NCBI GenBank assembly: GCA_005784505.1
Contig: VCAZ01000001.1
Coordinates: forward strand, 274,501-338,500
DNA: 64,000 nt
Reading direction: 5' to 3'
From: Bagarius yarrelli
Taxonomy: Eukaryota; Chordata; Actinopteri; Siluriformes; Sisoridae
Position numbers and translations under genes: made by a program. Below the pieces are notes generated by a model. That model worked only from the letters and a program-made list of their open reading frames with translations, was not told the DNA's origin and ran no database searches. Positions within the stretch are counted from its first letter, which is position 1; each line of letters begins with the position of its first letter. Positions 40,979-53,200 of the stretch are shown here, piece after piece.

Positions 40979-42610
40979 AGTGAGGAAAAAAATGTATTTA
41001 ATCCCCTGCTGATTTTGTACGTTTGTCCACTGATAAAAAAAAGATCAGTCAGAAAAACAACAAAAACATCCAGAAAAACACATAAAAAAGTTAGAAATTA
41101 ATTTGTATTTGATTGCAAGATTTTTGGCTCCCACGTGTTTTTATACAATAAACTGAGATTAAGAGCGACTGTCTTAAAGGGACTGTTTTAAACGGTCTTG
41201 TCTTAAAGCGACTGTCTTAAAGGGACTGTCTTAAAGCGACTGTCTTAAAGGGACTGTCTTAAAGGACTGTCTTAAAGCGACTGTCTTAAAGGGACTGTCT
41301 TAAAGCGACTGTCTTAAAGGGACTCTCTTCTAAAGGGACTGGTCTTAAAGGGACTGTTTCTTTTTCTTAAAGCGACTGTCTTAAAGGGACTGTCTTAAAG
41401 CGACTGTCTTCAAGGGACTCTCTTAAAGCGACTGTCTTAAAGGGACTGTCTTACGGAGTTTAAAGGACTGTCTTAAAGCCGACTGTATTAAAGGGACTGT
41501 CTTAAAGCGACTGTCTTAAAGGGACTGTCTGTCTTAAAGCGACTGTCTTAAAAGGGGACCTCTTAAAAAGCGGACTGTCTCTTAAAGGGACTCTCTTAAA
41601 GCGCCTGTCTTAAAGGGACTGTCTTAAAGCGACTAAAGCGACTGTCCTTAAAGGGACTCTCTTAAAGCGACTGTCTTAAAGGGACTCTCTTAAAGGGACT
41701 GTCTTAAAGGGACTCTCTTAAAGTGACTCTCTTAAAGGGACTCTCTTAAAGGGACTCTCTTAAAGGGACTCTCTTAAAGGGACTCTCTTAAAGGGACTCT
41801 CTTAAAAGGGACTCTTTAAAGAGATTCTCTCAAAGGGACTCTTTTAAAGGGTCTGTCTTAAAGGTCTTAAAGGGACTCGCTTAAAGGGACTCTCTTAAAG
41901 GGACTGTCTTAAAGGGACTCTCTCAAAGTGACTCTCTCAAAGTGACTCTCTTAAAGGGACTCTCTCAAAGTGACTCTCTCAAAGTGACTCTCTTAAAGGG
42001 ACTCTCTCAAAGTGACTCTCTCAAAGTGACTCTCTTAAAGGGGCTGTTATAATATGACTCTCTTAAAGGGGGACTGTCCTAAAAGGACTGTTTTTTAAGG
42101 GACTCTCTTAAAGGGACTGCTCCTTATCTCAATGTGTTACCTGTAAAAAAGACAGTGATCCACAGAACCAATCGATCAATTCGATTCTAGACTCTTCACC
42201 ATGACCAAGACCAAAGAACTGCCCAAGGATCATCACAAGGACAAGATTGTACATCTACACAAGGCTGGAATGGACTACAAGACCTTCGCCAAGCAGTTTA
42301 GTGAGAAAGTGACAACAGTTGGTGCAGAAAATAACAGTCAGTCTCCCTCAGTCTGGAGCTCCATGTAAGATCTCACCTTGTGGAGATCTTAGTGATCATG
42401 TAAACCTGGTGGAGCTACAAGAAACCTCTGAACTTAAATAAATATTCATTTCACTCATTAAAATTAAATTCATTTAAATTAGTGTTTTTCTGGATGTTTT
42501 TGTTGTAATTCTGTTCTAAACCGATCAATAAAATGATAAACTGGTCATTTCCTTTTGTCTGTGGGCAAAAATACAAAATCAGGGAATCAAATATTTTTTG
42601 CGCACTTTAC
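40979..42610. mobile_element. Tc1-like transposon, non-autonomous, with internal minisatellite
   Basis: The left end (CAGTGAGGAAAAAAATGTAT, GATTTTGTACGTTTGTCCAC) and the right end (its imperfect inverted complement ending near TTTTTTGCGCACT) are Tc1-type terminal inverted repeats bordered by TA. Between them, at about 42200-42410, a short transposase fragment survives: KTKELPKDHH, DKIVHLHKAG, then the helix-turn-helix-like part and the SGAPCKISP-type linker in broken frames. The rest of the transposase is missing, and 960 bp of 14-bp minisatellite occupies the left half. Confidence 0.72.
41160..42118. repeat. 14-bp minisatellite (TTAAAGGGACTSTC)n
   Basis: About 65-70 units by length. In the left half units alternate AAAGCGACTGTC and AAAGGGACTGTC, making a 28-bp dimer. 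In the right half the unit is mostly AAAGGGACTCTC or AAAGTGACTCTC. The array lies wholly inside the Tc1-like element. Confidence 0.92.
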
Positions 42611-43196
42611 ACAATAATAATTTATTTTTGGATAAATCCAGATGAGAAAATGAACATAACAGCTAAATTAATTTATTTGGGCTAATTGATGTTTGTGGTA
42701 CTGAACATTAACATTATGGTTAGATTTAATATTAGCAATATTTCTACTTGTTTTCTCGTTAGTAAGTTTAGGTAAACATTTTGACCAAACAGTTAGCATA
42801 CAACAATGATATGCAGCTAAAAATAAAATAATGTGGTTAAGTTATAAAAGGTGCTGTTTATATTAGATGCATTACAGCTGTAAAAAGACATTTTAATGCA
42901 TATCAATATTTTAATATAAACACGACATATTTTGTAATGTAAAAGTCTTTTTAAAGGCACTAAACCGTTCAGTTAATGTTGACCTTAATTGTAACCAAAG
43001 ATTAAATTTCCAGGGACTGTTGGAGGAAAAATAGTTGTGGTAGCATGTTGTGGTCAAAAGAGAGAGAGAGAGAGAAAGAGAGAGAGGCGGGAGAGTGAAA
43101 GAGAGGAGAGAAATGGAGCTTTGCATCAGGCAACGTTCCTTTGCTTTATTTCTGTTGCCAGGGAAACTAATGAGATGATGACTATCTGGGAACATT

Positions 43197-43248
<52 letters not shown>

Positions 43249-44248
43249 TACCCAGCTTGAGAATAGTATTGTAAATATGATACTAATTAACAGAATGCAA
43301 TAATTAGAATAATTAACTGTATTACATATTCTAGCCAAACTCATACCCTAAAAAAAAAAAAGCTAAGGTTTCTATTAATGTTGCAACCAGACGGCTTTAC
43401 TGTAACTACCCAAACTTTATCATGTGTATATTACACTAGTCCATTCTTAAGCACATGTCAACAGTTTACAGCTAATTTAAGCTTCCAGAAAAATCTGTCA
43501 TGTTTGATGAAATATTTTGTAGAAATAATAATATAATGTTGAGTTTTAGAATAAATTTGTTTAGATTCTATTCTCCAGACTGACACAGTCTGCATTCTGG
43601 TCTCACATATTTATGCACAGATGTGATTAAATAAACACACGTGTGTGTAATAAAAAGATTTTCGCTTATAGTTTTTTTTTTCTAAATTGAGTTAATTTAC
43701 ATTTCAATACATTAAAAAACCCCACCTGTCACACTGTTACAATACAGGAAGAGAATAATGACACAAAAGACAGGTTTATACAGCAAAAGTGCACAATGTT
43801 CATAGCACGGTTTGGATGGATTGTCTGCATGATTCATTCTGAAGCGTGTTTTACACATACACACAAGGTGCATTAACCAGCATATGTTTTATCTTTAGTG
43901 ACTCATTTCGGAATTTCCATTAGAAAGCTGACACGCAGTAAGAAAGAATTGCTTTCGATTCTGATTTTTGTTTTCAATAGTGAACTATTATATCATGAAA
44001 ATTAGGTATGAGAATGTGAGAGAGGTGTAACAGTGTAGAACACTAATAAAATGTAGGATATGAAGAAAAACACTATGACTATTTAACTCCCGGTTATCCT
44101 CTGCACCAGATTCTCACTGAAGCATTTATTCATTTATTTATTCATTCATCTTTATTGTAGGAGAAAAGAATCCTCTTTTATCTGTATCTTTGTAAACGAG
44201 CATTAATAAGCCATTTATGTAAATTTAGATCAAACTGTACTGATTTTG

Positions 44249-44251
<3 letters not shown>

Positions 44252-44288
<37 letters not shown>
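44252..44288. repeat. (CA)n microsatellite
   Basis: About 18 CA units, followed by a T run. Confidence 0.95.
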
Positions 44289-44289
<1 letters not shown>

Positions 44290-45525
44290 TTTTTTTTTTA
44301 TGAGTCATCCTGCTTAGGTGTGCCAAGGGTTTCATTATAACTCATTAAAAATGATTTCTGTGTTTGATTTACTGCCATTTAATTACATCTAACAATCAAA
44401 CCTGCTTTTGTGTAAAGATTTTAAAGATTTTTCCAGGTGAGAAGTTTATTACACTCACAGATTTACACCACGTCTTACAGTGAAACTCTGCTGATTTACT
44501 CTTTATGGATTGACTAAATGAGGAGATTGACCTACTTTTATGACTGTATTAATTAAAAAGTTAAAAAAGCAGGAATTACAGGAAGGTAAATAAGTAATTA
44601 AAGTTAATCTTCAGATAGTCAGAATATAATGATATCATGATGATATGCAAACTGTTTAGATTAAAGGATAATTAGGGTAAATGTAGTATATAGGATATAT
44701 ACTACATTTCTGTATTTTCTAAACATTAATTCAGGTATAAAGGTATAAAAAGTAAAAGAGTGAAGACAGTTAGAAATGTGTGGTTAGGTGGTGGGGGGGT
44801 GATTCATTAAGGTGTGTTTAGGTGAGCTGCTGCTCTCATTTTCTGTGCTCTATGATTCTTATAGATTTAATAAAGAACTATAGTGTTAGGGGAAAAAAAG
44901 AGAAAGTGAAGTTTAGTTAAACTTCGGGCTTTGGAGAATTATTTATAATTAAATGTAAAGTCTATAAATTGCATATCAGAATAAATCACTGTAAAGCATA
45001 AAGTTGTCAAGAATATAATATAATAAAGTTAATATTTAAAAATAGGTTCCCAAACAAAATACTGACAAAAATATAATTTAAGCTTTTTTTATTTTCATGT
45101 TGTTATATTAGCAAACAATTTTTTTTACTTATTTCACCTGTTTGCACAATTTTGTTGAAGAAAATATTTATCTGACAATAGACTACAAAAAGCAAGGTGG
45201 AGTAAAAAACCGAGCAGAACTGATAAGTGAGAATTTTTAATCAATGTATATTATAGACTTTTCATTAAGACCCTAAAGAATCAGATTCACCTGTGGGAAA
45301 ATCACATCCGATGGCCACTTTAAGTGTCATGCAATTTGATTAACCAGGAAAAAAAAGCCTGAAAAATGAGTCTAGTTAATAAAACATGAATGCATGAAAA
45401 GCCTTTGCTTTCAGAGCTTTACAAAACGAATCAATGCCATATTCTCCCGTTCCACTGCTAATTACAGACTTGCCCTCTAGAAATGTTTAAACGAATGAAT
45501 ACATCATTTCTAAGTACTGCACTGC

Positions 45526-45527
<2 letters not shown>

Positions 45528-45560
<33 letters not shown>
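45528..45560. repeat. (GT)n microsatellite
   Basis: About 16 GT units. Confidence 0.95.
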
Positions 45561-45561
<1 letters not shown>

Positions 45562-45677
45562 TTTAACCTTTTATATTCAGTGTGGTGCTGCAGACTGGGA
45601 ATAAACGCTCTTGATTTCCGATATGAACGCAAAACATCAAGTTAGCATTTTTCAAAAGAGAGTTAAATGCATAGTTG

Positions 45678-45721
45678 CCCCCCCCCCCTCCCGCCCCCCC
45701 CCCCCCCCCCCTCCCTCCCCC
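45678..45721. repeat. Poly-C tract
   Basis: Nearly pure cytosine over about 44 bases with a few T/G interruptions. The complementary strand is a poly-G run with potential for quadruplex formation. Confidence 0.9.
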
Positions 45722-48300
45722 ATGGAGTTCATCCAATAAAAGACAAGTTCAGACCAGTTGTTTCATTTTTTTCTACAGTTAGGTGTCATTTCAGCTTTGG
45801 AAATGCTTTGGATTTATAGAGTCTAAATGCCGCTTGCACTTTTTCCAGTCTTCAGCAGTCCTGTTGGTGGAGCATGTGACCGCTGGAGACTGATGTCCTC
45901 TCATTTAGACTAATCCATCACAAAGTTTCCTCCATTTTATGACACTAACAAGTTCTTGTCTTTTGTTGCTACAAACTGAATTGTCAGATCAAATCCTTTT
46001 TAATTTTTATGAACACGAATTAATTCTGATAGGCCGAGAGGAGGACTAATATTAGAATTTTTGATAATTATGATAAATTTTCCCATTTAGGGATGTCATC
46101 ATTTTAAGTGTATGAATGAGTTTTTTATTATTATTATTATTATTATCTTGCAGTGTCACACAATAATTATTAAGGTGATATACATTCAAACATCAGGCAT
46201 GCATTTTTTATAATCTATTACAGCACATTCAGTGAAAAAAAACCCCTAAAAGTCTATAAATGTTTACATTTTTGGGCAAATACAACAAGTGCACTACATA
46301 TACACTATTTCATATAATCCACATCCTTGGAATTGCTCTTTACACTCTGTGCTGCACAACAAGTGCACAGACGGCTGTTGTGGTTTATAGTGATGTGGTT
46401 TTGTGCAGTAAGGGACCTGAGGACCTGGAAAGCCCACTTTTAGTTTATAGACCTGATAACCTTCCAACAGAACATTACCACAGTGCTGCATGATCTCAGT
46501 CATTTTTACTGAATTTCCACTATGACAGATGAAGTCTCTTTATGACAGGAATGACTACAGGAATATCAACAGGTTTGGCTTTAATTATCTCCAAAGTATT
46601 TTGTTGAAATTATAATTTATTATTTAGCCGGCTGTTTATTTCACTTCCTTCAGTCTGTCATGTGTGTATAAACGTTTACAACATCATGACTTGCATAGTG
46701 TCCTGTGCTTAATCTCAAAGTGATGTTGATGTAATATAATGAATATCATTGATTTATTCGGAAATCTCTAGACAGAATTAAGCTCTTTATAATGTAGTGT
46801 GTAAAATACTGCATGTATCTTTATTAAATGGAAAAAACCTTTTTTTTATAAACATCTTTATTTTTTTTGTCAACAATTAGTGTTTTCTTCCTGATTATTA
46901 ATTTGGTAAGAAATGGGCATGTCATCGTCCATGTAATTACTTTTTTATTCCACTGTTACTTTTTTATATCCACCAATGAAATGGCTGTTTTTCTAAATTA
47001 TTGTGCATTTTTTAATATGTAATCCTGTTTCATGGAATCAGCTGTCAAACTGTAAGATTAACTAAATAAAATAACTGTATATTTCAGTCTATCATCACCG
47101 CACACATCTCGGAGTTTATACATTTATAATTGAATATTTGATTCTGAATGTAAACGCAGCAGTGAAGGCTGGTGAGTCACATGACACACAGGTGAATGAG
47201 CGCAACGGCCATGTGGCGTCTAATAACGCTGAATTATACATTTTAGATACATTAATGACTTTTCCACTATTAAACTAATGGAACAGCCAATTCGAACCAG
47301 AGATATTCGTGTTGGAGATCAGAACATTAACATTTCATTCTAGATGTATTAATTAACATAAATTATAGCAATTTATCAGACCACCCAAATGTTCAGGCAA
47401 GCAAAAGTATATGGACAGAGTAGTCTTAAATAACATTTAATATGGTTTTATATACCTTGTTTGGCATAACTGCATCGAGTGAGAATGTTCCAGAAGTCTA
47501 AGCGATGACACTACCACCGTTATGTTTTCCAGATAAGTTCAGAGGTTTTGGATCATAAGCAGATTTTTTCCCTAAACTTTTGGCCTTTAAATCACTTGGT
47601 TTAGTTTTTTTTTTTGTTCTAGAGCTCAGCTTTCAGCTGTTTATTTTTCAGAGCTGTTAGAATCAGTTTTAACAGGACGCACCTGGATGGTCTTGTACAA
47701 AATGTGTTGCTGAATAAACAGTCAATTATAGAACTATCAGAAAAGAACTGTTAAATTCTCTTAGATCTTATTGTCTTTAGTCTTTAGCTTGCTTGTTTAC
47801 CAGAATATCCCACTGATAAGGCCAATAAAAGAAAAAAAAGAAGAAACAACTCCATGACTTTCTGTAAAATTCGACACTATTTTAAGGGCAATGGTGGATT
47901 TTACAGCATCGATTAAATATAGTTTCATTTTAGTGGCATGTATAAATAATAACGTTATAGTGGTTAGATTTCCTCGCTAATGCATTGGTAATAATAATAA
48001 CAAAAAAAAAAAACATTAAAAAGTGAAGAAATGTTGTAAACTAGTTGTATTAAAACTAGAGTTTACTATCAAATAATAAAAACACCACCTGTATACAAAA
48101 ATTTGGGGTCATAGAGCAAAATAGAAAAATGTCTATAAGAAAAAGTCTTGTTTTTGCATAGATGACAAAACATTTTTATATTTCCAGTGTTTTTTCTCAC
48201 AAAGTGGCAGAAAAAAGGAAAATTATCTAAAAATAACAACCAAAAAAATCCAACATAAAAGCCAATGTTCATCAGGGCAAAATAAATATCTCCAATATAT

Positions 48301-50079
48301 ATATATTATTTCATTTTACGCACTGACCCTTAGAGTCTTAATAAAGTTATATACATTTCTTTTGGTCTCAGAAGGAAAAATGCAGACAGACGTGGTGCTT
48401 TATCACAGTTTCTATCCAGGAACTCTGGCTGGTTCTCAGTATGTGCTCCATTGTCAAAGTTCACTTTCTTTCCTGACGGGTGTAAGAAGGTTCTAAACAG
48501 CTGAGTGCCTCCCACACATTAATGATTCATCAGATACGTGACTAATGCGCATAAAAAAGCTGTAATTCACTGGAGCACAGTGATGGATAGATGAGGCTCA
48601 TGTTGTTATGTGTTGTAAGGACGTTGGTTGGTATTATTATTATTCTGTATTTCTACAGTGTGTTCGTTGTGCACAATTGGAAAGAAATAAACACATGTCA
48701 CAGTTACATGTGGTGCAATACTAGTGTGAATTCTGTAAGTAAACATGAATATGAATTCTCTCTAATAGATCGGATTAAGACTCTCTTCTTTCTACCCACC
48801 AGAACGCTGCTTCTGTCTATCATGACCTTCAACTCATGTAGTGGACAAAACCTTAAATCCACTGGAGCAAACATGAGCAGTCTTTTGCAAAAAGAGGAAC
48901 ATTTTAAATGGTAGATATTTTAATATGGTAATATTTAATATGCTACTAACAAAATAACAACAGGCTATGAACGAACGTAGTTTCATTGATTTGAGGCCGC
49001 TAAGGTGGATCATACGGTGTCCATGCAGTGGGTTTATTAAATATGCTACCTTTTTAGCATGTCATCTCATGTGCAAGCCTGTGATTCACAGCTCTAGTGT
49101 GAATGTAGCACAAATGCAGAGCCCCCTGGTCCTGTATGAACAGCAGGAGTGTCCAATCTAAGGTTAGGGTCAGAGTTAGGGACGGGTTAGGGTTACCAGG
49201 TGCTAGAGTTTTTATTCCAATCAATTTAAGAAAACTCATTTTATATCCCAAATCAATGATCGACTTATTAAACAAAATTAAATAAAATCAGATTGACTAT
49301 TTAATTAAAAGTAAAAAGGGCACCTTAACCAGTCTTTATGGATAATTCACAGCCTCTAAACCTGAATAGTCTATTAAATTATGTACACTTTCAAATGATC
49401 TTTAATTTCAATTCAAATTGTTTGTAATATAATTAATTATAAATAATAAAATAAATACTAATTAATATATATTTATATATGTTAGAGGTTTTAATGGATT
49501 GTGTCACTCCACCTGCTCCTAGTGTAGGACATGCAGTCACGTGTGCAGCTTTTATTTGATTGCTTTGAAAAGCAGAAGCTGTTTGCACTGAAGGCAAGCA
49601 TGCAGCATGTGTCACAATGATCCTGGTTGGTGATTAAGGTTAAGTTTAGTGAAAATGCTCTCAATGAGAGTTCTTATTTTTGGTATTGAGGAACACCCTG
49701 TTGATCGAAAAAATCCAACATTTCAAAGATCTCCTTAAAAAACTTCAAACAATCACGAAGAACATACACACGAAGAACATTCATACTGCCACTCCCCATT
49801 TCTTCAAAAGCTGTCATCAGTTGTCCAACTAAATATTCTATTACATCCTTAAGGTAAAATAATCCTTTCCTCATAAACAGCAGAGGAGTTTTCACATCTT
49901 CTTCAGGAAAAGTTCTTTAGCACAGGTTCTTCATCAGAAGCTCTTGAGGAATGCACTGTGCTTTCAACATCGCAGCATATGGCCAGTTGTGTAGGATGTT
50001 TTTCTTCCTGGAAGCCCCTGAGCAGTGTGTATCAAGCTTATTTATCCACTGAGAGAAATCGATGTTAGTCTGTGTTAGT
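48301..50079 (-). other. Probable SFMBT2 3'UTR and downstream region
   Basis: Minus-strand sequence downstream of the SFMBT2 stop. Possible AATAAA hexamers on this strand occur near 49551 and 49210. From 50117 down to 49674 one alternative frame is open for about 148 codons with a single TAG; its product is not recognised. Confidence 0.4.
49161..49195. repeat. Degenerate telomere-like GGTTAG repeats
   Basis: GGTTAGGG, GAGTTAGGGA and GGGTTAGGGTTA in close succession. Confidence 0.5.
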
Positions 50080-50220
50080 TTATTTAGCATACTGGGAGTA
50101 GAAAGCCACTTTAACACGCTCGATCTGGTGACAGAGTTTGATAGCAGGGCCGAGTTTGAGATCCATACATTCCTGAACAGTGGGAAGAGTCAGCAACAAC
50201 AAAGCCTGACCATCGATTTC
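50080..50220 (-). CDS. sfmbt2: SFMBT2 last exon (SAM end, stop)
   Basis: EIDGQALLLLTLPTVQECMD, then LKLGPAIKLCHQIERVKVAF, ending YSQYAK and TAA at 50082-50080, which overlaps AATAAA. Confidence 0.96.
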   Translation of the reverse strand, partial: EIDGQALLLLTLPTVQECMDLKLGPAIKLCHQIERVKVAFYSQYAK

Positions 50221-53200
50221 CTATAGAGAGACAGAGACATGGAGTATTTACTGTAAAAAAAAATCATTGCTTGCCTTTAATATTTGGCTAAGCTAAACTA
50301 CTTTTGCTGTATTATTTATTTGTGAGTGTGTGAAAGTCTGTATTAGAGCCCATCTGATATATCGGTTTGCGATTTTATCGGACGATATGGGCCTTTCACC
50401 GATACTGATGTATATGCTGAATATACCCACGATATTGTTTTGTTTTTTTAAGAAAAAAGCTTGAAATGGTGTAGTTACTTAGTTTGTCCAGCAGAGGCTA
50501 CTGGCCACAAAGCAGTTTTACTTCAGCGTCTCTTGTTCAGGCAGCAGCAGACAAAAAGTGTTAAGAATAACTAGTTTGTGAAATATATAACTTACTATAA
50601 AGTTAAACACTGAGTTTCCCCTTTCAATAAACATCGAACATAAAACAAGGATTCGGGATTTTTTTTTCTTCACTCCCGCTACAGCGCTACAGCGCTACAG
50701 CGCTACTCCCCACATCCGAAAAATGCAATGAAACTTAAAACTCAATCGGTAAAACAAATGAATTATTATTTTTCCACTGCATAAAAGCAACAAGAACAAC
50801 AAAATGAAAGTATTATTATTTACAGGTGTGACTACTGTGAAGCTACAGTAACTCTCACGTGGTTCAAACGTCCCCAAAAAATCCACACTGACTTTCTCCT
50901 GCATCACAACTGTCTGAATCAGCGCATTCACTCAGAAATTCAATCACATTATTATTATTATTATTTATTTAGTTTAGGTAGAAGTGCCATAAAAATGAAA
51001 TTTAGGGGAGGTGCTAACCAGGTGTTGGGCTGCTAACCTGGAGATTGTGGTTTTAAGTCCCAGCACCACCGAGTTACCACTGCTGGGTGTAAATACAATA
51101 AAGGTAAATCGCTCTGGACGAGGACGTCTACCAGATGCTGCAAATCTAAATAAATTAACTGTATAAGCCAGAATTTTTTTTTTGATGTAAAAATAAAAAA
51201 CAGGTCATTTTAATTGAAAAGTGAACAGAAATTTACTGTTTGGTGCAATGATGTCATTTTGGATAATAAAGTCATTGGCCCCCACAAACCCATATTGGTC
51301 GTGCTTTAGTGTGTTTATACCTGCTCCTGGAAAGTCTTGGCAAGCGAGGCGCAGTCTGTGGACATGATGAAGTTGACCACATCTGACACACTCCACTCAA
51401 GAGGGTTCCTCTCTAGAACCAAGCGGCTCTCTTCCTCCTCGGTATGTGCTGTCTGTATGCACACATGAACACAATATTTCATCATTTACACATAAAGAAT
51501 GCAATGATGCTGGTTTTCTGATTTTGTACGTTTGCGCACTGATAAAAGAAAGAATCAGTCTATAATATTAATCATTCGTTTATTCTAACAGTCAGAAACA
51601 AACAACAAAAACATAAAAAAAAACACATTTAAAAAAGTTGTACATTCATTTCTATTTTAATGAGTGAAATCAAATTGGACTCATTTGGTCACAAAACAAG
51701 ACTTGGTGCCAAAAACCTTGTTGGTAATCAGATGTTTAGTTCAGATGTTTCTTCACCAGGTGGAGATCAAAAATTTTTTCCTTTAAAAAGGTATTTTTAA
51801 TTTAATGTAGACCTCATTTATCGAAGTTTTAGTAAAGTATAAAGTGTCAGTATTAAACATGATATTACATGCAAATGCCTTTAAAGTATTAAGTATCATT
51901 AATTTATCTTACGCAGATCTTCCTTTAATGTGATTGGACATACAGTACAAGAGGAATAATGCGCTGATTGGTGGATTATTACAAAAGGCGGAACTTTACG
52001 TCTCTTCTGTTACCAGGAAGGAAAGTATGGGATTTTAAAGTTGACACTTGAACTTGAACATAATATTTTAATTAAATTTAATTAAAAAAGTAAACCAGCA
52101 AAGATTTTTTTTATTTATATATAAAAACTACAAAAGTTTATTCCAATTCACCAAAAAAAAATCAGCATCTTCATCTGTTGTCTATCCTATAAAAGTGTTA
52201 TTGTTCTTGCAAAAAATATTTCCAGATAAATTTGTTTGCATCCAGATTAATCAGTGAGACCATATTAATTGCAAAGAATGTTGTCTCACCTTTGAGTGTG
52301 TGTGCTGGACTGCCTGGTTGTGTGTGTATGAGAGGGAGCGTGTGGATCTTCGTAGCGTCGGCTGCTGGGTTGACGTCTCTGTCCCAGGCAGTGTAAGAGA
52401 CCTGCAGGCTCGACTGCGCCGTGTAGACAAGCTCAGAGGAACCTCCAGGCTGCAGCTTTCCCCACTATATGACTCCTCTTCCTCTTCCTCTTCATCAAAA
52501 TCATCACTGTCCTGTGAGCAGAAGAGTAAAGGTCATTCGTAATCAGGTCCAACGCTGATATTCATTGTTTATATTAATGTATGAAATCAGATTCTGTTTA
52601 TTATTATTTCAAAAGGCTGATTCACAGAAATAATACAAAAAATACTTAGTTTAAATGTAAAACAAATTATAATAAAAGAGTATAAAACAGGACTGGTATA
52701 TGAAGAAAAAGAAAAAGCTTTTAAAAACAATGCTAGGGTTAAAAATAAACGAGTCTGACACCACACACACTTGTGCTAAATACATTATGATGAAGTTTGG
52801 GGCCACAGGGCTAAAGATCTATTATCTTTACTATGGGTTTAAATTATAAATATTCAGTGCTCTAAATAAACATTTACACAATATATTTTTTTACCTCTGT
52901 ATTACCTCTGTATAACAACTGTATTACAACTGTATTACCTCAGTATTACATCTGTATTACCTCTGTATTACATCTGTATTACATCTGTATTACCTCTGTA
53001 TTACATCTGTATTACCTCTGCATTACCTCTGCATTACATCTGTATTACATCAGTATCAGATCTGTATAACCTCTGTATTACATCTGTATTACATCTGTAT
53101 CAGATCTGTATTACCTCTGTATTACATCTGTATCAGATCTGTATTACATCTGTATTACCTCTGTATTAGATCTGTATTACCTCTGTATTACATCTGTATT

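Larger units (their letters stand above)
42611..48300. other. Intergenic; no gene seen
   Basis: AT-rich DNA with many simple repeats: GA (43055-43090), TC plus CA (43203-43248), CA (44252-44288), GT (45530-45560), poly-C (45678-45721) and ATT (46125-46147). Open frames such as 46260-46493 show no recognisable motif. Confidence 0.5.

Noticed and set aside
42911..43344. Overlapping frames with SLSLSL / RERERE and THTHTH runs
   Set aside because: Products of GA, TC and CA microsatellites.
46260..46493. 77-codon open frame in the intergenic region
   Set aside because: No motif, no splice context and no neighbouring exon.
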